DNA from: JAWKMZ01 sp041391965
Lineage (GTDB): Bacteria > Bacteroidota > Bacteroidia > Flavobacteriales > Flavobacteriaceae
Assembly (NCBI GenBank): GCA_041391965.1
Contig: JAWKMZ010000002.1
Span: 372,001-436,000 of the forward strand
DNA length: 64,000 nucleotides
Direction: 5' to 3'
Part shown: positions 49,793-59,298 of the stretch, one piece after another
How positions within the stretch are numbered: position 1 is the stretch's first letter
Layout: every line of letters begins with the position of its first letter
Position numbers and translations under genes: made by a program
Notes under the pieces: generated by a model
Told to the model about the DNA's origin: nothing
Databases searched by the model: none
The model's input: only the letters and a program-made list of their open reading frames with translations

Positions 49793-51694
49793 ATGCTTAA
49801 AAGCGTTTTTTCGTTTCTATTGATCATCACATCCGTTTTTTCAATGGCTCAGAGTGAATCTCTGCTAACATCACATACCATACCTGATAGTTTAAGGGCA
49901 AATGCTAATGCTGTAGTAAGATACAATGCGGTTACCATTGAAATAAAAGCGTATAACAAAATGCTTTATACCAACAAACGTATCGTTACTATTTTAAATT
50001 CTTCAGGCAATTCTAAAAACGGTGCTTATATGAGCTATGATAATGGTGTGAATATCAAACAGCTTGAAGCTAAAATATACAATGCGAACGGAAAGGAAAT
50101 CAAGAAAATCAGAAAAAATGATTTTGAAGATGTCAGTGCTGTTGATGGTGGCACTTTATATTCGGACAGTAGAGTCAAATATCTTAATTACACACCTATA
50201 GATTATCCTTATACCATTTTGTTTGAAACAGAAGTTGAGTATAGTTCTACGGCTTTTATCCCAACATGGCGTCCTATTGAAGGGTATTATATAAGTACAG
50301 AAAATTCAGATTACAAAATTATAAATGATACTGATGTTGAAATAAAATTGAAGACATTAAATTTTGAAGATTTTGGTATTGAAAAACATGGTAATTTTGA
50401 CTATTCTGCTAAAAATTTAAATGCTATTAGATACGAGATTTATAGTCCTGAGTTTAACAAAATTGCACCTTATTTAAAAGCGAAATTAACTGAATTTGAA
50501 ATGGAAGGTGTTAAAGGAGTCAACACCAATTGGACTGATTTCGGAAAATGGATGAATGATAAGTTAATTCAAGGGACTCAAACGCTACCAGAACAGGTAA
50601 AAGCAGACATAAAACAGCTTACTGCAAATGCGACTACTGATTTAGAAAAAGCAAAAATTGTATATCAGTATATGCAAAACAAAACACGTTACATTAGTGT
50701 GCAAGTAGGTATTGGTGGATGGAAACCAATGTTGGCAAGCGATGTAGATAGATTAGGATATGGAGATTGTAAAGGACTTACCAACTATGCCAAAGCATTG
50801 TTAGATGAAATTGGAGTAAAAAACTTTTATACTGTGATATATGGAGACAGAGATATTAAAAATATTGATAAATCATTCTCATCAATTCAAGGAAACCATG
50901 TTATACTTTGCATACCATCAAAATCAGATTATTTATGGTTAGAATGTACAAGTCAAACTTCACCATTCGCCTACAATGCTAATTTTACTGATGATAGAGA
51001 CGCGCTAATAATTACACCAGAAGGTGGTAAAATTGTCCACACCAAAGTCTATAAGGCCGAAGAGAACCTGTTAGATACCAAAGCATCAGTACAATTAACA
51101 GATGCTGGAAATTTCTTGGCAAATGTTACGCTAAAATCCTATGGCACACAATATGGTTACCATTATGGTATTGAAACTGCAATAGAAAAAGACCAAATAT
51201 TACATTATAAGAATGATTGGAGCTATATCAATGCTTTAAATATCAGTACGATGGCTTTTGAAAATAACAAAGATAGCATTATATTTACCGAAAAAGTAAA
51301 AGTTAATGCCGAACGATATGCGTCAAAAGCAGGTACGCGACTTTTATTGCAGCCCAATTTTTTTAACAGAATTGAATCAGCACCACAACGCTACACAAAC
51401 CGTAAGTTGCCTTTTGAAACCGAAAGAGGTTTTGTAGATGTGGATACTTATGAAATCAACATTCCAGATAATTTAGAAGTGGAAGCGTTAATGGACGATG
51501 TTAACATCAACACTAAATTCGGAACTTACACAGCTTCCATTACACAAATTGATAACCAAAAACTTTTATATAAACGCAAATTCATGCTCAATAAAGGGAC
51601 TTATACCAAAGATGAGTATGAAGCCTTTAGGGCCTTTTGGTTGGATGTTGTAAAATATGATAAATCTAAAATTGTACTAAAATCTAAATCTTAA
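49793..51694 (+). CDS. Secreted DUF3857 / transglutaminase-like protein, catalytic residues intact
   Basis: 633 residues, signal peptide ending SVFSMAQ. A beta-rich DUF3857 region (about 40-230) is followed by a transglutaminase-like core (about 280-400) with GYGDCKGLTNYAKALLDEIG carrying the catalytic Cys, QGNHVILCI carrying the His, and WLECTSQ at the acidic position. The C-terminal part is beta-rich. It is probably a periplasmic or surface peptidase-like enzyme of unknown substrate. Four bp downstream begins a protein of the same fold, suggesting an operon and possibly a complex. Confidence 0.88.
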   Translation: MLKSVFSFLLIITSVFSMAQSESLLTSHTIPDSLRANANAVVRYNAVTIEIKAYNKMLYTNKRIVTILNSSGNSKNGAYMSYDNGVNIKQLEAKIYNANGKEIKKIRKNDFEDVSAVDGGTLYSDSRVKYLNYTPIDYPYTILFETEVEYSSTAFIPTWRPIEGYYISTENSDYKIINDTDVEIKLKTLNFEDFGIEKHGNFDYSAKNLNAIRYEIYSPEFNKIAPYLKAKLTEFEMEGVKGVNTNWTDFGKWMNDKLIQGTQTLPEQVKADIKQLTANATTDLEKAKIVYQYMQNKTRYISVQVGIGGWKPMLASDVDRLGYGDCKGLTNYAKALLDEIGVKNFYTVIYGDRDIKNIDKSFSSIQGNHVILCIPSKSDYLWLECTSQTSPFAYNANFTDDRDALIITPEGGKIVHTKVYKAEENLLDTKASVQLTDAGNFLANVTLKSYGTQYGYHYGIETAIEKDQILHYKNDWSYINALNISTMAFENNKDSIIFTEKVKVNAERYASKAGTRLLLQPNFFNRIESAPQRYTNRKLPFETERGFVDVDTYEINIPDNLEVEALMDDVNINTKFGTYTASITQIDNQKLLYKRKFMLNKGTYTKDEYEAFRAFWLDVVKYDKSKIVLKSKS

Positions 51695-51698
51695 ATAC

Positions 51699-53735
51699 AT
51701 GAAAAAAGCCTTTTTAATTCTCATCTTTTGTGTTGCACACTTATCAATTGCACAAAATTATAAATTTGGTAAAGTAAGTGAAGAAGAACTGTCACAAAAA
51801 ACAGATCCTGATTATCCAGAAGCCAATGCAGCCATTTTGTATAGAAATCAATACATACACTTTAGTTACGTACAAGGAAAAGGATTTATTCAAGAAAATG
51901 AAATCCAAGAGCGTATTAAAATTTACAACAAAGAAGGTTTTGACTACGCAACAAAGCTTATAAAATTATATGCAAATAGTGAAGGGTCTAGTGCTTACGA
52001 TGAAAAATTAATAGGACTCAAAGCGGTAACCTATAATTTAGAAGGCAACAAAATTGTAGAAGATAAGCTCAAAAAAGATGGCATTTTTGATGAAGTAACT
52101 AATAAGTATCTTGAGACCACTAAGTTTACAATGCCAAATATTAAAGAAGGTTGTATTATTGAGTTTGAATATACTATACAATCCCAAAGAGTAGGGATTG
52201 ATGATATTGGATTTCAACAGCTAATTCCAATCAAAAAATTGGAATTTAAGCTTAAAACACCAGAATATTATAAATATAAAAGATTGCTAAATCCAAGAGC
52301 AGCCTTTGTTCCAAATCTTACAGAGTCAAAAGAAAAAGGACAAATAACATTTACATCAAAATATAGAGAAGCTGCTGGAACTGGTTTTGCTGGAGGAATA
52401 TCAACAACACACAATACAACCTCTACCTTAGACTATAATATTGATGTTCTTACCGCTAACCTTTCTGATATTCCACCTTTAAAAGACGAAAGTTACGTTG
52501 ATAATTTGAGTAATTACCAAGCTAAGTTAATTATGGAATTAGAGACGGTTCAATTTCCTGGCGAACCAATAAAATATTTGTCAACAACTTGGGAAAAAGT
52601 CACAAAAACTATTTATGACGATTCAGAATTTGGCGACCAGATTAATAAAAAAGGCTACTATGATAATGATTTGAATGCTATTTTAACAGGAGTAACTGAT
52701 AACCAACAAAAAATTGATTTAATTTATAATTACGTCAAATCTAAAGTAAAATGGAATGATTATAATGGATATTATACTGACAAAGGTGTAAACAAAGCTT
52801 ATAAAGAAGGTATAGGCAATGTGGCAGATATTAATTTAATGTTGGTATCTATGTTACGTTATGCTGGTTTAAATGCAAATCCAATTTTGGTTAGCACCAA
52901 AAGCAATGGTATTCCGCTAATTCCAACACGTTCAGGATTTAATTATGTAATTTGTGCTATTGAGTTAGATAACAATGCAGTATTGTTAGACGCTTCACAA
53001 AAATTTGCAACTACTAATATTCTTCCAACCAAATCATTAAACTGGTTAGGTCGCTTGGTGAGAGAAGATGGCTCTTCAAGTTGGGTAGAGTTGATTCCTA
53101 AAATAGCTTCAAAAGAGAATGTTTCTTTAAACATCAAATTAAATACCGATTTAACGGCTTCTGGAAAGGTAAGAAATCAATATACCAATTATCAGGCAAT
53201 GTCAATTAGAAACAAATTTGAAAACTATAATAATGACGAAATGATTGAGAGCATTGAAAAAGGAAAAGGTGAATTGGAAGTTTCAAATTTTGAAATAGAC
53301 AACCTAAAAGATGTCTCTCAGCCTATTACACAATCGTATGAATACACATATAATAACGCTTTAGAAGATATTGGAGGTAAACTCTATTTTACACCAATGT
53401 TGTTTTTAGCTTCAAATGAAAATCCTTTTAAATTAGATAAGCGAAATTATCCAATAGATTTTGTATATCCAATCAATGATAAATACATGATAAATGTGAT
53501 GTTGCCTGAAGGTTATGTTGTTGAATCTATGCCTGAAAGTGTGAAATTTGAATTTAATGGTAATGAAGGACAGTTTTCATTTATTGGTAAGCAAAATGGT
53601 AGTTATTTGCAGTTTACGGTGTCTTTGGATTTAAATACCCCTTTAATTTTGCCAGGATCTTATGAACAATTTAAAAAATTCTATCAATTGATAGTTGAAA
53701 AAGAAACAGAAAAAGTAGTGCTCAAAAAACTATAA
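51699..53735 (+). CDS. Secreted DUF3857 / transglutaminase-fold protein lacking catalytic Cys and His
   Basis: 678 residues, signal peptide ending AHLSIAQ. It has the same plan as its upstream neighbour: DUF3857-like N-terminus, then a transglutaminase fold at about 360-460. Here the catalytic region reads GIGNVADINLMLVSMLRYAG (Val at the Cys position) and FNYVICAIEL (Tyr at the His position), with only the acidic residue kept in LLDASQK. It is therefore probably non-enzymatic and may be a binding or regulatory partner of the intact neighbour (inference). One bp separates it from the MazG-like gene. Confidence 0.85.
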   Translation: MKKAFLILIFCVAHLSIAQNYKFGKVSEEELSQKTDPDYPEANAAILYRNQYIHFSYVQGKGFIQENEIQERIKIYNKEGFDYATKLIKLYANSEGSSAYDEKLIGLKAVTYNLEGNKIVEDKLKKDGIFDEVTNKYLETTKFTMPNIKEGCIIEFEYTIQSQRVGIDDIGFQQLIPIKKLEFKLKTPEYYKYKRLLNPRAAFVPNLTESKEKGQITFTSKYREAAGTGFAGGISTTHNTTSTLDYNIDVLTANLSDIPPLKDESYVDNLSNYQAKLIMELETVQFPGEPIKYLSTTWEKVTKTIYDDSEFGDQINKKGYYDNDLNAILTGVTDNQQKIDLIYNYVKSKVKWNDYNGYYTDKGVNKAYKEGIGNVADINLMLVSMLRYAGLNANPILVSTKSNGIPLIPTRSGFNYVICAIELDNNAVLLDASQKFATTNILPTKSLNWLGRLVREDGSSSWVELIPKIASKENVSLNIKLNTDLTASGKVRNQYTNYQAMSIRNKFENYNNDEMIESIEKGKGELEVSNFEIDNLKDVSQPITQSYEYTYNNALEDIGGKLYFTPMLFLASNENPFKLDKRNYPIDFVYPINDKYMINVMLPEGYVVESMPESVKFEFNGNEGQFSFIGKQNGSYLQFTVSLDLNTPLILPGSYEQFKKFYQLIVEKETEKVVLKKL

Positions 53736-53736
53736 A

Positions 53737-54063
53737 ATGAATATCAAAAACGCTCAAAAAGCAGTTGACGATTGGATAAAAGAACATGGTGTTCGGTATT
53801 TCAATGAACTCACAAACATGGCGCAACTTACTGAAGAAGTTGGCGAAGTAGCACGCATTATTGCAAGGCGTTATGGTGAGCAAAGCGAAAAAGAAAGCGA
53901 TAAAGACAAAGACCTTGGCGAAGAATTGGCAGATGTTGTGTTTGTAGTATTGTGTTTGGCTAACCAAACAGGCATTAATTTACAAGCAGCTTTTGATAAA
54001 AAAATGGATAAAAAAGCGAAGCGTGACCATGACAGACATCACAACAATGACAAATTGAAGTAA
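53737..54063 (+). CDS. MazG-like nucleotide pyrophosphohydrolase
   Basis: 108 residues, all-alpha. The metal-binding motif is LTEEVGEVARII with ELADVVFVVLCLAN (EExxE...ExxD), and the protein has a Lys/Asp/His-rich tail. Members hydrolyse NTPs or modified nucleotides to monophosphates. Compared with classical single-domain MazG homologues the length is normal. It is translated directly behind the transglutaminase-like gene, but no functional link is obvious. Confidence 0.9.
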   Translation: MNIKNAQKAVDDWIKEHGVRYFNELTNMAQLTEEVGEVARIIARRYGEQSEKESDKDKDLGEELADVVFVVLCLANQTGINLQAAFDKKMDKKAKRDHDRHHNNDKLK

Positions 54064-54167
54064 CTTTTAAGTTTTACCGTTTAAAACCAATATTAATCAA
54101 TTGTTTTGTAAATTTTATGCTGCTTTGCGTTACTTTGTGGAATCACTTTTTTACAACTCTAAATTAA

Positions 54168-55403
54168 ATGGATGTAATCCTTCATCAATCATCAATTGTT
54201 AATCATCACTCGTCAATAATTGTAACAGGTTCCAAAAGTGAATCTAACCGTTTATTGCTGTTGCAAGCCTTGTATCCTGAAATTTCTATTGATAATTTGT
54301 CCAATTCAGATGATACATTGGTGATGAAAAAAGCATTAAATTCAACTTCTGATGTTATTGATATTCATCATGCTGGTACAGCAATGCGTTTTCTAACCGC
54401 TTATTTTTCTATTCAAGACGGTAAAGAAGTTGTCTTGACAGGCTCTTCCCGAATGAAAGAACGACCAATTCAGGTTTTGGTAGATGCGCTCAATACGCTT
54501 GGAGCTCATATCTCTTATTTGGAAACCCAAGGATGTCCACCCTTAAAAATAAAAGGGAAACAACTTACCAAAGGGCAAGTGTCCTTAAAAGCCAATGTAA
54601 GCAGTCAGTATATTTCTGCTTTGTTGCTCATTGCTCCAAAACTTAAAAACGGATTAGAACTAACTTTAGAAGGCAAAATAACCTCTGTACCTTACATTAA
54701 CATGACATTGGATTTGCTAAATCAAATTGGAGTTCAAACTAATTTTGACGATAAAGTTATTCAAGTAAAACCACTTAAAACGTTAAACTTAAAAGGTAAA
54801 ACTTTAATAGTTGAAAGTGATTGGTCATCGGCATCGTATTTTTATAGTATCGTTGCACTATCAAGCGTTGGAACAACAATACAATTGTCATCGTATAAAC
54901 AAAATAGTTTGCAAGGCGATTCGGCATTGGTTGATATTTACAAAAGTTTTGGAGTTTTAACAAGGTTTAAAAATAATGCCATAATACTTCAAAAAGTATC
55001 AATCGCTAACCTACCATCTTTAGTCAAATTTGATTTGTCAAATGCGCCTGACATTGCCCAAACCATTGCGGTAACTTGTTTTGGATTAGGAATAGAATGT
55101 CATTTAACAGGACTTCATACACTCAAAATTAAAGAAACCGATCGGCTTTTAGCACTTCAAAATGAGCTCGAAAAATTAGGAGCCAATGTACACATTACAA
55201 ATCATTCTTTAACTTTACAGGCTTCAAAAAAAATAAACAGCAATGGCACTATTACCACGTATAATGACCACAGAATGGCTATGGCATTTGCACCTTTAGC
55301 TTTAAAAACAACACTTCAAATTGAAGATGCTATGGTAGTTTCAAAATCATATCCAACATTTTGGGATGACTTAAAAACGATTGGTTTTAAAATAACGCAA
55401 TAA
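54168..55403 (+). CDS. aroA: 3-phosphoshikimate 1-carboxyvinyltransferase (EPSP synthase)
   Basis: 411 residues. Signatures are GSKSESNRLLLLQAL, HAGTAMRFLTAYFSIQDG, LTGSSRMKERPIQVLVDALN, NVSSQYISALLLIAPKL, SDWSSASYFYSIVALSSVG, LKIKETDRLLALQNEL and TYNDHRMAMAFAPLAL. It makes EPSP in the shikimate pathway that feeds the pheA operon 7 kb upstream. It stands apart from that operon with its own 104-bp upstream region, where TACTTTG near 54131 is a one-base-short -7 candidate. Confidence 0.97.
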   Translation: MDVILHQSSIVNHHSSIIVTGSKSESNRLLLLQALYPEISIDNLSNSDDTLVMKKALNSTSDVIDIHHAGTAMRFLTAYFSIQDGKEVVLTGSSRMKERPIQVLVDALNTLGAHISYLETQGCPPLKIKGKQLTKGQVSLKANVSSQYISALLLIAPKLKNGLELTLEGKITSVPYINMTLDLLNQIGVQTNFDDKVIQVKPLKTLNLKGKTLIVESDWSSASYFYSIVALSSVGTTIQLSSYKQNSLQGDSALVDIYKSFGVLTRFKNNAIILQKVSIANLPSLVKFDLSNAPDIAQTIAVTCFGLGIECHLTGLHTLKIKETDRLLALQNELEKLGANVHITNHSLTLQASKKINSNGTITTYNDHRMAMAFAPLALKTTLQIEDAMVVSKSYPTFWDDLKTIGFKITQ

Positions 55404-55442
55404 TAAACGGCCATTTACTTGACAACGCCTATGTTGAGATTG

Positions 55443-55450
55443 TATATTTG
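55443..55450 (+). promoter_or_regulatory. -7 promoter element for queA
   Basis: TATATTTG is an exact TAnnTTTG match, 31 bp before the queA ATG. A TTG lies 21 nt upstream. Confidence 0.5.
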
Positions 55451-55481
55451 CACCTTTCAAAAAAACTACAAAATATAGCAA

Positions 55482-56531
55482 ATGAAATTATCTCACTTTA
55501 ATTTTAAACTTCCTGAAGAGTTATTAGCTGACCATCCAGCAGAAAACAGAGACGAAGCACGTTTAATGGTTTTGAATCGCAAAACAAAAACCATTGAGCA
55601 CAAAATGTTTAAAGACCTTATAGATTATTTTGATGAAGGTGATGTTATGATTCTTAATAATACCAAAGTATTTCCAGCACGTTTATATGGTAATAAAGAA
55701 AAAACAGGCGCAAGAATTGAAGTGTTTTTGTTAAGAGAATTAAATGAAGAACAACGCCTTTGGGATGTTTTAGTAGATCCAGCCCGTAAAATACGTATTG
55801 GTAACAAACTCTATTTTGGTGATGATGACACATTAGTGGCTGAAGTTATTGATAACACCACTTCAAGAGGTCGTACACTCCGTTTTTTGTATGATGGCTC
55901 TTATAAAGAATTCCGTCAAAAATTAACTGAACTTGGTGAAACACCACTTCCAAAATATATCAAACGTAAGGTAGAGCCAGAAGATGAAGAACGCTACCAA
56001 ACCATTTATGCAAAAAATGAAGGCGCTGTCGCAGCACCAACAGCAGGATTGCATTTTTCTAAGCATTTGCTAAAGCGATTGGAAATAAAAGGAGTCAACT
56101 TTGCAGAAGTAACCTTACATGTTGGTTTAGGAACCTTCAATCCAGTTGAAGTTGAAGATTTATCAAAACATAAAATGGATAGTGAAGAAGCATTTATCAC
56201 TAAACAAGCAACAGACATTGTTAACAAAGGGATTAAAGAAAAAAGACGCGTTTGCGCAGTTGGTACCACCTCAATGAGAGCTATTGAAAGTGCAGTATCA
56301 TCAAATGGTACTTTAAATGAATTTTCGGGATGGACCAATAAATTCATCTTTCCACCTTATGATTTTAGTATTGCCAACTGTATGATTACCAATTTTCACA
56401 CACCAAAATCAACCTTACTAATGATGATTTCAGCATTTGTAGGACACGATTTTATGAAAAAAGCCTACGAAGAAGCTGTAAAAGAAAAATACCGTTTCTA
56501 TACCTATGGAGACGCCATGTTGATTTTATAA
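55482..56531 (+). CDS. queA: S-adenosylmethionine:tRNA ribosyltransferase-isomerase
   Basis: 349 residues, full length. Adds the ribosyl moiety of SAM to preQ1 in tRNA during queuosine synthesis. Signatures are FKLPEELLADHPAENRDEAR, LNNTKVFPARLYGNKEKTGA, YQTIYAKNEGAVAAPTAGLH, HVGLGTFNPVEVEDLSKHKM, TNKFIFPPYDF and MITNFHTPKSTLLMMISAF. A terminator follows at 56554. Confidence 0.97.
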   Translation: MKLSHFNFKLPEELLADHPAENRDEARLMVLNRKTKTIEHKMFKDLIDYFDEGDVMILNNTKVFPARLYGNKEKTGARIEVFLLRELNEEQRLWDVLVDPARKIRIGNKLYFGDDDTLVAEVIDNTTSRGRTLRFLYDGSYKEFRQKLTELGETPLPKYIKRKVEPEDEERYQTIYAKNEGAVAAPTAGLHFSKHLLKRLEIKGVNFAEVTLHVGLGTFNPVEVEDLSKHKMDSEEAFITKQATDIVNKGIKEKRRVCAVGTTSMRAIESAVSSNGTLNEFSGWTNKFIFPPYDFSIANCMITNFHTPKSTLLMMISAFVGHDFMKKAYEEAVKEKYRFYTYGDAMLIL

Positions 56532-56553
56532 TTCATAATCAAAAATACAATGA

Positions 56554-56579
56554 AGCCTTGTTAATCAAGGCTTTTTTTA
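56554..56579 (+). terminator. Terminator of queA
   Basis: AGCCTTG (56554-56560) pairs with CAAGGCT (56566-56572) around a 5-nt loop, followed by six T. Confidence 0.9.
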
Positions 56580-56580
56580 T

Positions 56581-56679
56581 GGCATTACCCTTTATGCTAA
56601 AGCATCAAAGGGTCGCGTTTTTCGCTATATCTTTTACAACAAAAAAGTTGTAAAAGGATGCCGCTACAACCGCTAATGC
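56581..56679. repeat. Structured ~99-bp intergenic repeat-like element
   Basis: Three nested pairings: an outer stem GCATTA (56582-56587) with TAATGC (56674-56679); hairpin A, ACCCTTTATGCT with AGCATCAAAGGGT (about 56587-56613, one bulge); and hairpin B, CTTTTACAAC (56631-56640) with GTTGTAAAAG (56647-56656) around six A. The GGTCGCG, CGCTATAT and GGATGCCGCTACAACCGCTA segments resemble an intergenic element I have seen repeatedly in Flavobacteriaceae genomes. No coding frame. Confidence 0.65.
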
Positions 56680-56737
56680 AAAAAGGCTAACTATCAAAAA
56701 ACCCAATTCAAAAACCCTAATTTGTTAATCCTTTCCT

Positions 56738-56745
56738 TATTTTTG
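56738..56745 (+). promoter_or_regulatory. -7 promoter element for rlmN, almost leaderless
   Basis: TATTTTTG (exact TAnnTTTG) ends 8 bp before the ATG at 56754, so transcription starts at or next to the start codon. The GTG at 56745 is part of this element and cannot be the start. Confidence 0.55.
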
Positions 56746-56753
56746 TGCAACAA

Positions 56754-57794
56754 ATGGAAACCACAAAAAAAGACATTCGCGCATTAACCAAAGAACAGCT
56801 CAGAGCGTTTTTTGAAAGCCAAGGCGATAAAGCCTTTCGTGGCAATCAAGTATATGAATGGTTATGGAATAAAGGTGCTCACGTTTTTGAAGATATGACC
56901 AACCTATCTAAAGAAACACGCCAAATGCTGCAAGATAATTTTGTAATTAACCATATTAAAGTAGATCAATTGCAACGTAGTAACGATGGTACTATAAAAA
57001 ATGCAGTGCGTTTGCATGATGGCTTAGTAGTTGAGTCGGTTTTAATACCAACTTCAAAACGAAGTACAGCTTGTGTGTCAAGTCAAGTAGGTTGTAGTTT
57101 AGATTGTAAGTTTTGTGCAACAGCACGTTTAAAGCGCATGCGTAACCTTAATCCAGATGAAATTTTTGACCAAGTTGTCGCTATTGACCAAGAAAGCCGT
57201 TTGTATTATGACAGACCTTTAACCAATATTGTCTTTATGGGCATGGGCGAGCCACTAATGAACTATAATAATGTAATAAAAGCCATTGATAAAATTACAT
57301 CATCAGATGGTTTGGGTATGTCGCCAAAACGTATTACAGTATCCACTTCTGGAGTTCCAAAAATGATTAAAAAAATGGCTGATGACGATGTTAAATTTGG
57401 ATTAGCTGTATCATTACATTCTGCTATTGACGAAGTTCGTACATCTATTATGCCTTTTAATGCCACCTTTCCTTTATCAGATTTAAGAGAAGCTTTGGAG
57501 TATTGGTATGCTAAAACAAAAAACAGAATTACCTATGAATATGTGGTTTGGGATGGTATCAATGATACAAAAAAAGATGTTGATGCTTTGATACAATTTT
57601 GCAAATTTGCACCAAGTAAAGTCAATTTAATTGAGTATAACCCAATTGATGATGGGCAATTTCAACAAGCTGATACTAAGGCGATAGATATGTATGTGTC
57701 TATGTTAGAAAAGAATAATATTACAGTTACAGTAAGACGTTCACGAGGTAAAGATATTGATGCCGCTTGTGGACAGTTGGCAAATAAATCATAA
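56754..57794 (+). CDS. rlmN: Dual-specificity 23S rRNA / tRNA adenine-C2 methyltransferase
   Basis: 346 residues. Radical SAM enzyme with cluster motif C-x3-C-x2-C in QVGCSLDCKFCATARLKRMR, preceded by STACVSSQVGC. Other signatures are NIVFMGMGEPLMNYNNVIKA, RITVSTSGVPKMI, AVSLHSAIDEVRTSIMPFNA and the C-terminal catalytic Cys in DIDAACGQLA. It methylates C2 of an adenosine in 23S rRNA and in some tRNAs. Confidence 0.97.
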   Translation: METTKKDIRALTKEQLRAFFESQGDKAFRGNQVYEWLWNKGAHVFEDMTNLSKETRQMLQDNFVINHIKVDQLQRSNDGTIKNAVRLHDGLVVESVLIPTSKRSTACVSSQVGCSLDCKFCATARLKRMRNLNPDEIFDQVVAIDQESRLYYDRPLTNIVFMGMGEPLMNYNNVIKAIDKITSSDGLGMSPKRITVSTSGVPKMIKKMADDDVKFGLAVSLHSAIDEVRTSIMPFNATFPLSDLREALEYWYAKTKNRITYEYVVWDGINDTKKDVDALIQFCKFAPSKVNLIEYNPIDDGQFQQADTKAIDMYVSMLEKNNITVTVRRSRGKDIDAACGQLANKS

Positions 57795-57828
57795 AAAAAG
57801 AGCTACAAAATTTGTAGCTCTTTTTTTT
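57793..57828. terminator. Bidirectional terminator between rlmN and the T9SS protein gene
   Basis: GAGCTACA (57800-57807) pairs with TGTAGCTC (57813-57820), flanked by seven A and eight T, so it works on both strands for the convergent genes. Confidence 0.93.
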
Positions 57829-57849
57829 AAATATCTTTATAAGATAACA

Positions 57850-59298
57850 TTATTCTTTAATAATTTTTATAGTCTGTTTTTTACCTTCTGCTTCTATATT
57901 CATAAAATATAAACCACTATTAAGTGAAGATAGATTAATCGTATTGTTAAGCATACTTGCACCATCAATATTTAGGACACGTTGACCTAATTGGTTATAA
58001 AATTGAACGTTTTCAATGGTTAATGACGTGTTGATACTAACTTGATTTTTTGCTGGATTTGGATATACCGAAAATAAATTAGCTGTTTCATCTTCAATTG
58101 ATAATGCCAAACCAGTCGTAAATGACCAAACTGGACCTGGTGTAGTACCAAAACAGTTAACAGCATCTACAGACCAATAGTAAGTTGTATTTTCTGCCAA
58201 ACCAGTTATTCGTCCACCGTTTTCAAAATCGTTAAACGATTGCGTTGGCGGATTTGCAATTCCTAAATTGAGTATAAAAGTATCTGTTGGGCTACCAGCA
58301 GTCCAACTAAAATCTAAACCGTAATCCGTTGAACCAATGATGACATCAGTTGCAGTATCATTTGGTGTTGGTGCACTGGCTGCTGCAGGAGCTGATATTT
58401 CAGTACAAGCCGCAGTGGTAAAGCTAAAAACGGTTCCTGGAGTAGATCCTGCACAATTAACACTTTCAATAGACCAATAGTATGTTGTATTTGGTTGCCA
58501 ATCATAATTGATAGAATTTCCATTAGCAAAACTAGTAATAGTCCCAATGTCATCACCAGCCATATTGGTACCCAAACTAATATTATAACTAGCCGCTGGG
58601 TCGCCAGTGGCAGGAGCTGTCCATTCAAAAGGGCCTAAATTACTTGGGCTTCCATAAGTGATTGGAACATCAGTAGCTGCATTTGCAGGAGTTACTGCTG
58701 TAGCTACTGCATCTGGAGCACTAACAGTACATTGAAATACTTTAACGTTATCAATTGCCCACCAGTATGACCAATCTCCAACCCATCTAAATCTGACCTT
58801 CGCATTACTTACTCCAGCTAATTGAGCTGTAACATCAATACTAATCGGATCAAAATTATAGTAGGGGTCTGGTACATTTAGTTCGTCATAAGCTGCTACT
58901 TCAACCCAGGTTGAACCATCATAAACTTCAATATGACCTTCTCCACCATATTCGGTTAAAATAAAATGATTAAGAGATAAAGTTACAGATGTAAGACCAG
59001 AGCAATCAAATGATGGACTTTCTAATGCAGAGTTTTCCGCAAGACTATCATTGCCTAAAGCATCACTATTAAAGATTGCGTAATTACCCGAAAAATTTGC
59101 TAAGTCATAAAGATAGGTGTTAGCACCAAAATTAGGAGCAACTCCACCTGTGTCAAAAGTCCAATCACCACCTGTGTTGGGTGTATTTACCCAACCCGTT
59201 GGTATGGTTAGGCCTGCATCAAAATTTTCATCTAAAACTACCTGCCCAAAAGATAGTGATATAGAAAGCAAAAAAAGGAATAAAGTAATTTTTTTCAT
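57850..59298 (-). CDS. T9SS-secreted protein with type A sorting domain
   Basis: 482 residues. Signal peptide MKKITLFLFLLSISLSFGQ; an N-terminal choice-of-anchor/jelly-roll module (about 20-190, VVLDENFDAGLTIPTGW ... VRFRWVGDWSYWWAIDNVKV); two fibronectin III-like domains (about 195-295 and 300-395) each with a NTTYYWSIE/NTTYYWSVDAVNC strand; and a type A sorting domain (LFSVYPNPAKNQVSINTSLT ... FYNQLGQRV ... LNSGLYFMNI ... KKQTIKIIKE). No catalytic motif. Its N- and C-terminal modules resemble those of the 1997-4963 protein, so the two are probably distant relatives. Confidence 0.92.
   Translation of the reverse strand: MKKITLFLFLLSISLSFGQVVLDENFDAGLTIPTGWVNTPNTGGDWTFDTGGVAPNFGANTYLYDLANFSGNYAIFNSDALGNDSLAENSALESPSFDCSGLTSVTLSLNHFILTEYGGEGHIEVYDGSTWVEVAAYDELNVPDPYYNFDPISIDVTAQLAGVSNAKVRFRWVGDWSYWWAIDNVKVFQCTVSAPDAVATAVTPANAATDVPITYGSPSNLGPFEWTAPATGDPAASYNISLGTNMAGDDIGTITSFANGNSINYDWQPNTTYYWSIESVNCAGSTPGTVFSFTTAACTEISAPAAASAPTPNDTATDVIIGSTDYGLDFSWTAGSPTDTFILNLGIANPPTQSFNDFENGGRITGLAENTTYYWSVDAVNCFGTTPGPVWSFTTGLALSIEDETANLFSVYPNPAKNQVSINTSLTIENVQFYNQLGQRVLNIDGASMLNNTINLSSLNSGLYFMNIEAEGKKQTIKIIKE

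Noticed and set aside
54117..54167. Possible leader peptide before aroA (MLLCVTLWNHFFTTLN, with Trp and two Phe, stop touching the aroA ATG)
   Set aside because: No terminator hairpin is associated, aromatic codons are few, and the likeliest -7 element (TACTTTG near 54131) would start transcription inside or after the frame.
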